This document shows positions 1 to 12,906 of a stretch of DNA of 64,000 nt, one piece after another; the first letter of the stretch is position 1, and the number at the start of each line of letters is the position of its first letter. A program made the position numbers and the translations under genes. Source of the stretch: Ciborinia camelliae (taxonomy: Eukaryota > Ascomycota > Leotiomycetes > Helotiales > Sclerotiniaceae); assembly GCA_025890175.1 (NCBI GenBank), contig JANPYM010000004.1, forward strand, positions 1,495,134 through 1,559,133, given 5' to 3'. Below the pieces are notes generated by a model. That model worked only from the letters and a program-made list of their open reading frames with translations. It was not told where the DNA came from and searched no databases.

Positions 1-1
1 G

Positions 2-358
2 TTCGCCGTGCGTCAGCATCCGTCCTCATTATCGTCAGCATTACCAGATCAAGGAAGAATATCACCTATTCCATTTATACGACCAAGCTCTGCTTTGTCT
101 ATAACGAGTTCCTCGGCTTCTGGTTCAGGAACTGGTAAAAAGCCGGCCAAACTCGCAATTCAGGCGCCAGGTGGAAAGATTTTAAGATTAATGCGAAAAG
201 AAGAGAGAAACGGTGGTATCAGCACGAATCTAGAGGGTGGAGATGGGGGAATATGGGAGACAATAATTAAATGTGGCGAAAGGGGTGTATGGAGAGGACT
301 AGTCCTAGCCGATCGAAGTGCTAGGTGGTGCGTATTTGCGGAATGGACATGTGTCTAA
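2..358 (+). CDS. 3' end of an unrecognised protein, cut by the left edge
   Basis: The frame is open from the first bases of the window to a TAA at 356-358, so this is the C-terminal part (about 118 residues) of a gene starting outside. The first third is Ser/Pro-rich and looks disordered. The last part is compact and Trp/Cys-containing: it has IRLMRKEE-like basic text (read KILRLMRKEE), then GIWETIIKCGERGVWRGLV and RWCVFAEW just before the stop. That dense aromatic tail looks like a conserved C-terminal domain rather than random coding. I do not recognise the family and see no start codon that would make it a stand-alone gene (the GTG at 8 is not a plausible fungal start). Confidence 0.5.
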   Translation, partial: FAVRQHPSSLSSALPDQGRISPIPFIRPSSALSITSSSASGSGTGKKPAKLAIQAPGGKILRLMRKEERNGGISTNLEGGDGGIWETIIKCGERGVWRGLVLADRSARWCVFAEWTCV

Positions 359-3300
359 ACACGACCTGCACACTCTGGATCAGATACGAGATGAGATGAG
401 ATGACCATATGAAAGATTGGTAATGATGAAAATCAAGATAAACGAAATTTATGCATTTTACGGCGCCTCGCGGGTGTAATGGACGATGTGTAACGAATAA
501 TTTGGGTGGGATCTGGTGGTAATACATGGTCGGTTTGGATTGAACAGGACGGTCGGATGGATGGATCGGATAATTGTATGAGATAATCGCATTCTAAGGT
601 GTTTTTGAATTGGGGAGCATTTAGAAGTAGTTTTAGGGGACATAGTTGTCGCCAATTATATATGCATCTCCATTCTCCACGAGATGCTTGTAGTTCTAGC
701 AATGCATGCATGCATGCAAAGTTCAAAAATATATTAAAGTTCGATATTTCCAAATGGGTATTGATTGTATTGTGAAATTGCATTCCGGTTTCGTTGCTAG
801 TTTCGAATGTACAAGCATAGGTTAAATGAGTATGGGAGTGTACCTAGCTAGTCCTAGGTTCTTTTACTCGTCTGACAACATCCCAACATATAATACTTGC
901 TTCCTGGATGAAGCGCGACTTATAATCCGGCAGTGTGCTTGTATTACTAGGTAAGCATTTCTCGTTAGGTAAATTTGACACTTCTGTGGTGTGCGTGACC
1001 CACAGTCGTTCTTTCCAATTTTGTTACTTCCTGTAAACTTCCTTACTACCAGAACCAGAACTTCATGAAGTTGACGAACTTTTTCCAACCTTCATTCCAC
1101 CCATTGAATATATGGAACTTCGAAATGCGCAAACATTACCGCACCGGTGGTGAGCCGAAAGAAAGGAGAAAGCCGAGAAAAACGTTGTCCCATGATGGTC
1201 CCACCTTATTCTCATATGAAGATTATGAAGAATATTTAGAAGGAGAAGAAAAATGGGAGAGGAGAAAGAAGGAGTTCGGTTGGAGAAAGAGATAGATCCC
1301 AGTCTCTAATCATTCTGTATGTAATGGTTCCGATTGAACTTTTGATGCTTGCCTGATATGAAATTAGGATATCACGCAAAAGAACACTGTTTCAGAAAGG
1401 GAAACTTTCAATAGATCTACCTAAGTTTGAACGGCAATTCCAAGATATTCAAAAAATCGTGGACACAAATCTCGATTCATCCGGATCTGGAAATTCAAAA
1501 TCAACAACATTCCTTCTTACCACCATTATCGGAATCACAACTACCACTTCCTCACAATCCGGAGTTCCTTTCTCGCCAAAAGTTTCTTCTTCACCTTCAC
1601 TCAACCCTATCCCCTCAAGTTATGTTCCCTCGAGTTATGTCCCCTCAGGCAATGAATATAAATCTTCAAGGTCCAGGTTCAACCCTAAACCTACATACAA
1701 ATTTCCTCGCCCCAGGTTCTTCTCTAAGCCTGAAAATAAATGTTTAGGCCAAGAATCTTCTCCAGACTCCGGACTCTGAAACAAATCTTTAAGGCCTGGA
1801 TTCTTCACGTCTGCATCAAGATTCTTAAGATTCCAAGTTTTCTGCACACTTTTACAAATATCCTCAATGCCCAGACTCTTTTCCATGCCATCACGCAGTC
1901 CTTCATGCTTCAATACATCGGTATATTTCTACGCAGAGTTTCAAGTCTCAGATACTTCTCCGTGCATTCATATCGACCAAACACAGATTCTTTTTCGTGC
2001 TTTCATACAGATTCCCCAGGACATAGATCTTCGGCTTTAATGATCGGTGCCAAAATGCCAAAGACCACACCTTCATTGATAATTCTTATCCGGACTTTCA
2101 GACTGGAGATTTTCTCCCGCTTCATCATAAAAAAACTTCATCTACTTCAATTTTGATTGGAGCAGATGGGCTCTCCTACCTGAAGCCGGTTCTTACCTCA
2201 ACCACGAAAGCGATCAATGAGTCAACGACAATGCATTCAATAAGCTTACTATGACACCTCTCTCGGCAGTGTCGGCTCAGCCGGAGCTGTGTGAACCCGA
2301 TGACAAGCCCGCCTGCGATGAATCAACAGGAGTAGCCAGAATGTTACTGGTCGCCAATTTGGAAGCACAGATGTTTGGGGAAATCTTCTGGCGGTTAATT
2401 ATAAATGGACCTCATAACGCTACGCTCATTTGCAAAAGGGGTAGCGGAATACTGCATCATAAAGAAAGAAAGGGAAAGACTTGCTTGAATACCTACTAGC
2501 CAGGTGAGGGTATAGATATATGCAATAGCCAACCTGTATACAATATCAGGGGTTTCCCATTAGCTCTATGGCATCTCGAATAACGTGAAATGCAATTTCG
2601 ATGAAAAATCCAAGGAGGAGGGCATTGTCTAAAGCAGTATTAGAAATTCAAATCACAAATAATCCATTCATTTTCAGACTGGCGTTTTATGTATGGATGG
2701 ATAGGTAGGTACCTATAGACTCAATATTGAAGAGAGGTTTGTATGTCCTGTATCCTCAGAGGGGAAAGTAAGTGAAAATATTTTGAAACGGCATTCTATG
2801 ATAGTCTCTGATATTTCAACCTACAGTCTGATATCAAGTGATTCATGCGGAGTTTTACTACCACTGAGGCGAGTGACACCCCTAGTCATTCCGACCTGGT
2901 CAGATGAGATAGAAGCGATGATAGGAAAGACGTGGGCTTTCAAGTGGATATTGTATACCGTAATTATTGACAGTTATGGAATTATTCACATCCGAGGGCT
3001 CCAGATTTCTGGGTCTTTCCGCCAGAAAATGAGATGGATATACATAACCATTAATTTCTGCCTAGGTTGGGAAATTTCTTTCAAATATGAATATGAATTA
3101 GGTAGGTAGGTAGGTAGGTTTTGAGGGGTTGGAATATCCCATGGTACCTACCTAGGTAGTTAGTGGTTGTACATGCCTAGTACCTATTGAACTGCGCCTG
3201 AGAACGATGAAAGTTCCACTTTGGTATAGGGAGGGGGCGGGGAGGGATATTGTAATGATTGGGATACCTACCTAGGTAGTGATAACTCCCTACATCGGCG

Positions 3301-3785
3301 AGGAGAATAGGGGTTGACTTGAATGTTCAGCTTGGGCCGAACGCTTTCTCATTGAACTTCCATCGAATATCGAAAATAAATTCAAAGCTGTACTCTGGTC
3401 AAGTATCAAAACTCGCTTAAACTACCTACTATATAGACCCGTTGAGCATGAGAGCGCATTCGAAATGGAAAATGGCAGAAATGATTTAGAATTAAAATCG
3501 CTTGTGCTATATGAAGCGTTTATTTCATTTCATTTCATTTCATTCAGCTTGGTATGATATATGATATGTTTCACTACCATAAAATCCATGCGCAAAATGT
3601 TATGTTCGGATATCACCTACCTACACATCCCATTCTCCAGGATTTTCTCAATATCACACCTAGGCCGATCCAAGCCCGGCCAATCAAGTCCTAATAACAA
3701 GACCAGATAGATCGATAATCATACAGCCCCATCCACACCCTCCCTCTCCCCTCTATATCTTCATCTCTCATCTCTCATCTCTCAT
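359..3785. other. Gene-poor stretch with small unconvincing ORFs and TAGGTA repeats
   Basis: About 3.4 kb without a gene I can support. An ATG ORF at 1065-1295 would give a 76-residue charged peptide ending in a Glu/Lys-rich tail, and overlapping Ser/Pro-rich frames run from about 1430 to 1910; none shows a domain or a convincing exon structure. A cluster of TAGGTA/CCTAGGTA units lies at about 3104-3285, and five ATTTC units at about 3521-3545. The last 120 bases before bL27m are a pyrimidine-rich CTCATCT repeat on the plus strand. Confidence 0.5.
3104..3285. repeat. Cluster of TAGGTAGGTA / CCTAGGTA units
   Basis: The stretch holds (TAGG)n at 3104-3118 followed by ACCTACCTAGGTAG copies at about 3146-3160 and 3266-3280. 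The core CCTAGG is palindromic. The same motif recurs all over the intergenic parts of the window. Confidence 0.7.
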
Positions 3786-4683
3786 CTATTTCTTTTTCCT
3801 ACCTGCCAAACCCCTCTTCTCCGCATTCTTCGTCTTCCTCACATTCGACTTCCTCCACGCCGTCCACCTATCTCCCGGCTTGTACAACCTAACCTTAACC
3901 TTTGCCCTCTCCGCCGCGCGTCCAATCTCCCAATTCGCCTCCCGATACATGTATCCAGGCCTCAACTGTAAATTCCTCCCCTCTTCTCCCTTCCTCTCCT
4001 TCTTCTTCTTCTTCTCCTTCTTCGTCACCTCCACGGCGCTTGCATCTCCCGACTCCAAACCGCCGACCTCCACTTCTACTGGCGTCTCGGGTTCGACAAT
4101 CTTGGCAGCTTCCATCCCCAAGCGGCGTCGCCGAACCGTGTTACGCGGCAGGGGGAGAACTTGTTCGCGCTTGAAGACGACGCCGATGTATTGGCGTTTG
4201 GGATGTCGCTCGGGATCTTTGTAGTATTTTACATAGCCCGGTTGCGTTGCATAGATGGTATGATCGCGGCCCATGGCGCAGTTGTCGCCGGGGAACCAGT
4301 GGGTGCCTCGCTGGCGGAATATTATGTTGCCGGGGATGACATATTGTTCTGTTCATGCGCCCGCTCATTAGTCATTTGGGTTGTGATCTGGGTTCGAATT
4401 GAGGGGATTTGGGGAGGGGAGAAAATTGGAGAGACATACCGCCGGATTTCTTAGCGCCCAATCTTTTTCCCGGTCCATCTTTCGCTTTGTTCACAGCTCC
4501 TTGCGCGGCGTGAGATGCATGACGAACGGCGATGAGAGGGGCAAGGGGAGTCGAAGATGTTTTCTTGAATGTGAGATTTGCGAGGGCTTCGCAGAGATGA
4601 GTTTCTGCTGCGGATGCGGAGGATGCGCGTGTAATTGAGGTTATGACGCCTCGTAAGGGAGGCTGTAGGCGTTGGAGTAACAT
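3786..4683 (-). CDS. MRP7: Mitochondrial large-subunit ribosomal protein bL27m
   Basis: Two exons on the minus strand, 4683-4440 and 4348-3786, joined across a 91-nt intron (GTATGT donor, ACAG acceptor, ACTAATG-like branch) give 268 residues. The join completes the L27 signature: [10 protein letters not shown] at residues 72-81 continues as [16 protein letters not shown], then [18 protein letters not shown]. Residues 1 to about 45 are Arg/Ser/Ala-rich without acidic clusters, fitting a mitochondrial targeting sequence. L27 proteins sit at the peptidyl-transferase centre of the ribosome; fungal mitochondrial members carry a long C-terminal extension, here about 130 residues and very basic ([10 protein letters not shown], final GRKKK). 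Divergent from the LCL2-like gene. Family assignment is firm. Confidence 0.95.
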
Positions 4684-5127
4684 CTTGGGGATGTGTAGTT
4701 TTGGTTGGAGGGGAGGTTCAAATTTTGGGATGCTGGCGATATTTTTACGGGGGCCGGGATTGGAATTAAAGCTTCATCATGCTCCCCGCCAGGAGGACTT
4801 CAATTGTGAGAATGGGAGTCGACGAATTTTGGTAGATCTTTGAGAGAAGGTAATATAAATACCTAGTAATTGATAATAATGCTCTTTCAGCTCACACGAT
4901 TTTAATATCTATTTAAAAATATAAATATTCCATATCACGCTCAATTTCTGTCATCTCACGACCCTACAGTCCCCCGTAAAGTTTCTCACCACCTGTCAAT
5001 ATCAAGCTATCTCACTATCTATAACCAAGCTTCACGTCTTTAATTATCCAGCTTCACTGCTTTATTCAACTGCACTTCACTTCACATTTTACTCAACAAT
5101 TCACAGTAAAAGAAAACACCACTCAAA
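4684..5127. promoter_or_regulatory. Shared divergent promoter of bL27m and LCL2-like gene
   Basis: 444 bases separate the two start codons, so both promoters and 5' leaders must lie here. The half next to the plus-strand gene is rich in CTTCACT/CACTTCAC pyrimidine-type runs (5030-5095) as is common ahead of fungal starts. No specific factor site is assigned. Confidence 0.5.
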
Positions 5128-5579
5128 ATGATGAAATTACTATTCTCCTTCCTCCTCCTCATCATGGGAGTTTCCGCGCAATTCCAATTCTTCGAACAAA
5201 TGTTCAACAACCAACAACAGCAACAGCAACAGCAACCACAGAATGTCCCCAGCGATTCGCAATGGTATCAGGATAATTACGATAGAGGTATGTTCCCCCT
5301 CACCCCCTTCCACCCAAAACCCCAACCCCAACCCCAAATCCCAAAACAAACAAACAACTAACACCCATCCCCTTCCCCCTCACAGCCCACTGCACCACCT
5401 ACCTCTGCCCAGGCACACTCGCCTGCGTCGCGGTCCCGCACCACTGTCCCTGCGCGCATCCCATGTACGAAGAGAAATTCGAGCTTGCCGATGGAAACGC
5501 CATATGTATCAGCAAGGGGGGATATAAAGCCGGGGAGGCAGCGCGCAAGGTGGAGTTGGCGAGGAAGGGATTGCTGTGA
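5128..5579 (+). CDS. LCL2: LCL2-like small secreted/ER protein
   Basis: Exons 5128-5287 and 5386-5579 join across a 98-nt intron (GTATGT, CTAAC branch, CACAG) to give 117 residues. The protein has a signal peptide (residues 1-17, [17 protein letters not shown]), a poly-Gln stretch at about 29-36, and a cysteine-rich second half read from the second exon: [30 protein letters not shown] would span the four-plus cysteine core, followed by the [15 protein letters not shown] segment. This arrangement matches the fungal family of long chronological lifespan protein 2, whose yeast founder affects lifespan and ER-associated degradation by genetics; its molecular activity is unknown. Length is normal for the family. 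Confidence 0.85.
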
Positions 5580-6535
5580 TTGTTCCCCTGAGATGGGAGC
5601 GGGAAATTGTTCGGGGGGGCGGGATCATTGGAGTTTGAATTTGGGTTGAGAATTGTGAATTGTGAATGTTTTTTGAGCGTGGCTAGGTACCTAGTGGGAG
5701 GAGGTTCGGGTGGAAGGGGAGGAAGCATGTGGGCAAGTGAATAAGATGGGGGGGAGGAAAGGGAAAGACTGTGGATGGAGATGAAATGTAAAAAGGGGGA
5801 AAGGTGGGGGAGTATTGCATTTACTGGATTGTATTGTGCCCTTGTTCAACGGGAGACGTGAATTTTGGAAGCTTGATCAACAGTCTACGGAACAAGAATA
5901 TTATTACATCCACTTCTGATTATTACAACTTTTCAGATCAGTCTACTATGTAGAAATACCCACACTTCTGTTCTTTTGACAGCAAAGTAGTGAAACATGC
6001 GACAAAAATTAGTACGGAGTAAGAGGCATAGTATCGTTCGTATTTCATCTACTTTGCCTCACACAGATAGCCCGTCTTGCGTATATTACAATAGTCAAAT
6101 ATTGCAGCCATTGCCCAAAATCTCCGGTAGCTCCTACGACTCCTGATTTTTCCATCCACTCCGCTGCTCCACTTCTTTCAAAAATACAAAATCCAGACGG
6201 GATCAAAGACACTACCCGAAACCAAACCAGACCAAACCCATGCTCGCTTGCAGTAAATAATCAGGGGTAAACTCATTTTGACACCAAAACTCCATCTATC
6301 CATACCCATCATTTCCATATGGCCATTTCCATATGGTCAATTCCATTTCATCCATGATTCATTCATCCGTTGATACCACTGTTCCAAGATGTTGTACTCT
6401 GTTTTTCGTAGTATTATCGAAAAACTTCCCGAGTTAAAAAGTCGCTATTCAAGTTCATGAATATAAATAGGGAAAGTCCGTTATAATTTTTGAGAGGGGT
6501 GAATAACAACAGATATCTTAACATCAGTGTTGGTT
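5580..6535. other. Convergent intergenic region, no gene seen
   Basis: Holds the 3' flanks of the LCL2-like gene (plus) and of the RING gene (minus). Contains G-rich runs near 5600-5800 and a near-direct repeat CCATTTCCATATGG at about 6312-6340. No ORF with recognisable content. Confidence 0.5.
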
Positions 6536-8231
6536 TCATGCTGCTGTATTTGACTCAGCTGGGGGGACGGCTTGTGTTCGCGTTCTTATCCGGAAGGTGT
6601 TCCGGAGTCGACCAGCCAATCTAGCTCTTCTGCCTTGCTCTTCAGCCCCGTCTTGGTTTGGGGCAGTGCCTCCTTGTTGAGATTGCTCGCGCGCCAATTC
6701 ACGAAGGGTGGCAATGCTCTCTTCAGGAGGAGCATGACGAAGATGTATTAGACGAGAAACGCGATGACGAGAGCCAACTTCTCCATTATCAGAATTATCA
6801 GCTGCATGCTGAGTAGCTGCTTCACCTTCACGTGCATCGAGTGGAGGTGGAAGCTCATCACCTTCGTTTTGGGCATGGGTCGCTGTGGGCCGGAGATCAT
6901 GACGACTATTGTAAAGTTAGTTTATGGTTACATGTACTGTAAAAAGAGAAATAAGCCTACCATAATGGACAAGTTCCTGAAACATTCAATAACCAAGGAT
7001 CTATGCACGCAGGATGGTACTTGTGATGACATGGAAGGACTCGAACGTCTTCACCTGTGGCAAAATCTTCTGTGCAAATAGAACATTGCAGAAGCTCTTC
7101 CTCTTTCGGAGCCTCCTTTGGAGCTGCTGAAGCCTCGTTGGCTCCGGACATAGGTTGTTCATCTGGTCCCAGCCCTGCGTGTGCGGTAGTTTCAATGACT
7201 GCCGCAGCATTTGGAGATTCTGTGGTTCCGTCGACCGTAGCATCGGTTGCAGTAGCAACAGGAGCATGGTGAACACTGCCATTCTCCAATTCAATATCAG
7301 CACTCCCTGGTTTCCCCGGTTCTGGGTCCCCAAATTTCACAATGGGTAAAGTTTCCAACATAGCACGTGCAAGACCCTTTGCTCGGCTTTGCCTTGGCCT
7401 TCCTGGAAAAGCGTTTCGAGGTCCATATCTTTCCGGGTGTCGATGGGCACGGATGGCACCCGTAGCTATAATAACTAAGAAAAGCAAGGTGATTATTCCG
7501 GTAATACTATATAGAATGCTCATTGCAACAGCTGTGGTTGGTGGCGGCCCTCCCGTATTATTAGTTTGCGATCCTGGATTTAAGGAGCTTGATGAGCTCA
7601 TGTTGGAATTGATAAATCCACCTAACAATGAGCCAGGAGTATAGCTTTGTATGATTTGGAGCAGATCCGTTGAATCAGATGCCGACACCATAGTGTAGAT
7701 CGAGCCATACTTTGAGTCTCCGCTGAGACTGCACTCTTGAGAAAAAATGCTATACAGCAGTATAGCCCCTGGCTTCGCATTTCCTGCCATGACAATAGCT
7801 TCTGTTGGATCGATGTTAGAGCTTTCGTTCGGGTCGCAACTCATGTATGCTATATCGTCTATCGATAAATTGCTCGCAGATGTCGCATCTGTAAAGATAA
7901 TAGATCCGTTGATGCGAAGTAGCTATTCATGAGATGTTAGCAGTCTTTCCCATGCCACAGTTGTGAAGTCAGTTAGGATTTAGAGTATATTCCATACATT
8001 CAAAGAATTGGCATTTTGTCCCTGACCAGCCAGCGAAGTGAGCGGGGCGATACTGTACACAGTGGTGGGCAATATAAAATCAGTTCCCGATGTTAAGGTC
8101 AATTCAATATTAGGTGTTGTAATGTTAGCCGGTAAAGAGGCATTCGAGGGCGCGAAAGAAGGCGTTGCAGATGTAGTTTGACCAGCAACCAAAGTGACGA
8201 AGAAGAGGATGGTCGATACGCATTCCGCCAT
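6536..8231 (-). CDS. PA-TM-RING-like membrane E3 ubiquitin ligase
   Basis: Three exons, 8231-7998, 7922-6961 and 6905-6536, give 521 residues with both joins in frame. Residues 1 to about 18 form a signal peptide. The next 180 residues are a Ser/Thr/Asn-rich lumenal region with NxS/T sites, at the place of a protease-associated domain, though I cannot prove that fold. One membrane helix follows at about 207-235. The RING-H2 begins at about 358: CSICTEDF, CHHKYHPACIDPW, CPLC; the last Cys is created by the second splice (TG + T), strong support for it. The tail is Arg/Glu/Gln-rich. This order (signal, lumenal part, helix, RING-H2) matches RNF13/GRAIL-type ligases acting on endomembranes. The start at 8231 is preferred; an in-frame upstream ATG near 8249 is possible. 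Confidence 0.88.
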
Positions 8232-11200
8232 GCTCCCTCCCTTAACCGGTAGAAACATGATTGGGATGCGATAGAGAGTGAAAAAATCAAGAAGACGAAA
8301 CAAAACAAGCAAGCAGAAAGTAAATGGGAAATGGTAAACAAATAGCAGACTCTCACTCAAAGATCACATATCCATTGATAAAAATGAAAAGACGAAATAC
8401 TTAGTAGTGGGTAGGAGAGAGAAGGTTCATTCCCACTACTACTACTAAGTGAAGTGAAACTCTCTTCTTCTTGGCGGAAGCTGTTTTGGAATTGCAGGTG
8501 GTTAATGTTGAATTGATGGTTGTATTCAAACTTAGTTTGGACTAGCGTGGGGTGTAGGGGTGTAAAGGATATCGGCAATATGGATCTCCGTATGTTTAAA
8601 AACTGTATTGTTGGACCTGGACCACTCTACGGCTTTCTCGTTGGTGGGGGGTGAGGAGGGAGATCGATCTCTTTTTGCTGAATAATAAATTCTTGGGATT
8701 TTTCTTTCTTTGTCGCGCTGTGAGTGTGTGACGATATAATAATAAATAATAAAGTCAAGTCAAGTCAAGTCCGTTACCCGTACCCGTATCGTAACTGATA
8801 TTGAAAAACCTCAAGCTACCTAGTAGTTAGGTACAGTATCAGTATCAATATCAGTGATCATGTGGGACGGGAGATAAGGATGATTTGTATCCTGCCTACC
8901 TAGTACGTATAGTAGTTGTCGCATTCAACTACCGGGCGGTATAGGTAATGTATAATTGAATGTATTGATGAGAGACGAAGAAAGAAAAGGTAAGAGAGAT
9001 AGAAATGCGGAGAAAGAGTTAAATAAGTACCTTACTTACTGTATGTACCTACTAGGTACGGTGGTTCTTGATGATTCTAAAGATTCCATTCTTTTAATGA
9101 TGACTGCACAAGGGCTAGCGGATACTATAGGTAGCTACCTAGGTACCTTACCTTACCTTATCATCATCCCATCATCAACCAGCAAGACGGATGAAGACTG
9201 CCGATATAATAGTATAGAGATCTAGCCCCACCTGCACCTAGACAAAGAAAAGGATTTCGTATTTCGTATTGCCGATGGATCTCCTCATGTTACTGGCTTG
9301 AAATTTATTAATCCTTACATAATCTTTGATGATGACATCTTGCATGTATGTAACATGTACGTGCAATCAATTAACTTAATTACTGTAGGGAGATTGATAT
9401 TTTATTATTCCAAATCCCAAAATCAAATGACTTTTTGTGCTGATGCTGATGCTGGTTACTGGTTCTTTTCTCGGTCAGGACTCAGGTTTGGGAAGGTTAC
9501 GGAGCACCCAAGTAGAGCTCCGTTCGGTTACCCTGCATACGGTACCTGGCTGGTGTTCTCGAAATCCATATTCTTTCTTTCACTCAAAACACAACCTACT
9601 CTATGCATTACAGTATAATGAAATCGTTAATTACTCCTCAAGTCTCACCAAGAAAAACCAAAGCTACGATTCTCAGTTCCTTCCCTTCTCTTGGACGTCT
9701 TGGGGAAAAATCATCAATATTTCAATTAACTTCCTCGACATTACGGTATTTTATTTTCCTTTCCCCCAATTTTACGACTACTAGGTACCTAGGTAGTCCT
9801 CTCTTTATTTGGATTCACTCAGCCCCCTTTAACTTTGGCCCTGTAAATGTGTACGTCACACTCAAAGGAAAAGTCTAATAACGTAGTACCTACTGGCATG
9901 TCATTGTTCTCGGTTCCTCCGGATTTCTCCTTTCCGGCTTTTTCGGAATTTTTACTTTTCAGCTTATTGAACCTTGAGGTTTCCAATGGCTTTCAAACAA
10001 TTATGAACTTGGTACTGTAAACTAATAAAGCTCGCAACTTATATTAGCTTACTTGAATGCCGGTACTTGTCACGTTGATGCCAACCGGTCTTGGTGTTTT
10101 AGATTTTTTTTTTTGCATATTAAACTTTCCTTGATCCCTCATAATCGACGGATGGGATCTGGGATCTAGATTGATTGATTGATTGAACACTCCACTCCAT
10201 GCGGCTCTGGGGTAGCGCAAACTTTATTCTCCGCACATTTCTCCATAATTGGTCACGTGATATAACACTTGGCATCAACACCTCTCGATATGGAGGTCGT
10301 GTCTTGCCTTTATTAAAATAGCGACGTGTACTTCCACGGTCTTGCTCTCTCTATTTTGCATATTTCTGCCCAGATTTATCCAAATAATACCTCATCTCAT
10401 TCCCATAATGGCTCCAGTGAGAAAATACATATGGCCTCGAATCCCAAGAAAGGTCGAATGTCGTGGGATATTGATATGAGGAATTTCTAGTCCCAAACAC
10501 CATTGCCAAGGATTATATTATCATCTTTACAAAATCAAGATTCCGGGTTTCTTTTGCCATAGAAGACGTTTTGAAGAAGATCTTGAAAAGGTGTTGGGTG
10601 AGTTGTCGCGCTCTCGCTTCCCATCATCAAAACATTCAAAAAATGCTCACCAACCACCCAATAATCCAAGACCCACCTGCCATCTTATTCACAAACCTCC
10701 CAACCGCAAGTGGTAAAAAATTTCCCAGTATTCCGCGATGTCAGGTTGTCATTCGTACCTAGTATGCAGGATTTGCGTCGTTGGACATGGAACACCACTT
10801 TCTATCCTCATTGCAAAGTGGTAAGTAATAAAAAAGTAAAAAAAAGGTATGTTAGAAGCTCGAAACTTCTCAGAGTTAAGGAGTATTTGAAACCCTGAGA
10901 GACTGTTTCTGCTTTTCTTTTATTCTGATTATATATCTCCTTCAACCAATCCGCCTGCTCCATCCCCATCCCCCATCCCCATCTTTCCCCACTCGCCACC
11001 CCGCTTCCTTCCATCCACCAACCATACATATCTATCTATCTAAATCTAAATACTTTTTTTATTTCCATGTCATGCATACATATCTACGAGTCTCACATTG
11101 TGGCAGCATACCGAGGGGTATTATTTTTAGGTGCCACGGCCAAGGACGGGGCTTCTCAGATAGTTAAGAAGTCGAGTTGCACTCCTTACCACTGTACCAA

Positions 11201-12906
11201 CCTGCCCAAATGTTTCGATTGTATTTTGGATTATATAGGTAGTATGCCTGCCGACGCGGGCTGCGACCGCTTGCGACCGCTTGTGCCGATAAGAATTATG
11301 GTGGCGAGATTCACTAGAAGTCGCGCTCCGTTTGATACCAACTCATCTGGTTGTATCCATGATATCCATCTATAGAGAGAAAATTATTTGATTGATTACG
11401 GAAATTTGGTTTCACACAGCAAAGACTTACGGTCAACAGACGTGAGTGATGGAGAATATTGCATTATCCAATCATGCATTTGTATGTAACCTATGGGTTT
11501 CTGGATATTCCATTGACTAGGTAGGTATGGTATGGACAGCCAGCTAGGCACTACTTTACTGGGAGATGGCACATCAACAAAATCCACGGTCCACACCATC
11601 ACCTTTTACCCATCCAAATTCCCACTTCTCATCCTGCAGGACCTTTCTCAACCACCGCCGAAAAGAAATCGCACATTATCACCTCCATTGGAGTTCCGCT
11701 AGCCGTCCTGGGCATTTCAAATATCTTCTACAGCTTCATCGTTGCATTTTTCATTAGGCTGGGATTAAAGGGATGATTGAAAGTTATGGGTCTACTCGAG
11801 GATGCGCTTGTGCGAAGTCGATTCGTCAATGGAGTTGTTGAGCTTGAGGTTCCAGTACTGGCTTGAGCTTGAGGGTTGTTCTAGTATGAGAGCTCGATTT
11901 AGGAGGAATGCGAGGCGTGTGGAGGCTGTGGAGGTCGTTGACGATGTTGAGGGAGGGTACAAGTATTTATAAAGGAGAAGGAAGATGCATATTGTTCATG
12001 CAGTGGGCATGACGGGGAGGGCTCGAGTGTTCAGTAAATTTGGCTGGCACTTTTGAGAGTTTACCTACATCATTTCTTGTGGATGCATATCTGCTAAATG
12101 ATACCTTAGTTGATGCTCCCGGAGGAGAGACAAATATTTGACCGGAAAATATATCACGCATAAAGTGTCCGCCATCGAAGAGATTTTGTCCCTGGTTCTG
12201 AGCGAAAAGTCTTTCACTATCGAAGTAATGAATTGGTTGGTGTTTATAAAGAGAGATGTGAGTATTGTAGGGAAAATCTAGAATGCCTTTGAAGGGTTTT
12301 GATTTGCTTTTTCTTCTGTGCGGTTATTTTAATTGATGAGGTAGGTATAAAGGCGGAGAAGTTCATGTTGACTGATGATATTCAGTAGGTATTCTTTGAA
12401 AAGATTTCATAGCGTATATACGAAGTAACGATATCTTTCCTCAAATTCCTTTGCCCTTTCCTTACTTTAATTTTCCAGATGAGATCAAGAGCTTGATGTT
12501 TTGCTTCTAAGGGGTTTAAATTTTCGTTTGGTGTTCTGGGCAACTTGGTTGGGATTTTTTGTCTGTAGGTAATTATTGGACAGAATGGAATCTAATACAG
12601 TCTTTGATGACTTGTGGTCATTGGCGCGGAGTTAATCTTGATGGTTTCTCGGGTCTCGCTGGATATTCATCAAGCCAAGGTTTGACTTCAGTTTGGAAAT
12701 AGTACTTCGAGATATTTTTAGGGAATGGAAATAATATAAAAAATCAAGTATTCATTGCTTTGGAATCATATAGTGATACCTTTGAAACAAAATAAAATTT
12801 TCATTCATGGTAATTGAATGCCAAGGACGAGAACTTGCAAACAGGAACATCGATCTGGATCCTCTAGTTTTCCGAAAATCGAATAGAATCCATCGCAGGT
12901 TCCAAA
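8232..12906. other. Long gene-poor stretch
   Basis: About 4.7 kb with no gene I can support. CCTAGGTA-type units cluster at 8815-8920, 9040-9150 and 9780-9800. A CACGTG box at 10254-10259 is followed 150 bases later by ATG at 10408 and by about 350 bases that look coding in more than one frame (see findings), possibly a decayed gene. Short ORFs at 11067-11375 and 11566-11757 have no visible domain. The rest is AT-leaning sequence without structure. Confidence 0.45.
8815..9150. repeat. Dispersed CCTAGGTA/TACCTAC cluster
   Basis: Repeated CTACCTAGTAG, CCTACCTAGTAC, TACCTACTAGGTAC and GTAGCTACCTAGGTACC units within about 340 bases, with no coding signal. Same family of motif as at 3104-3285 and 20975-21700. 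Confidence 0.6.
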
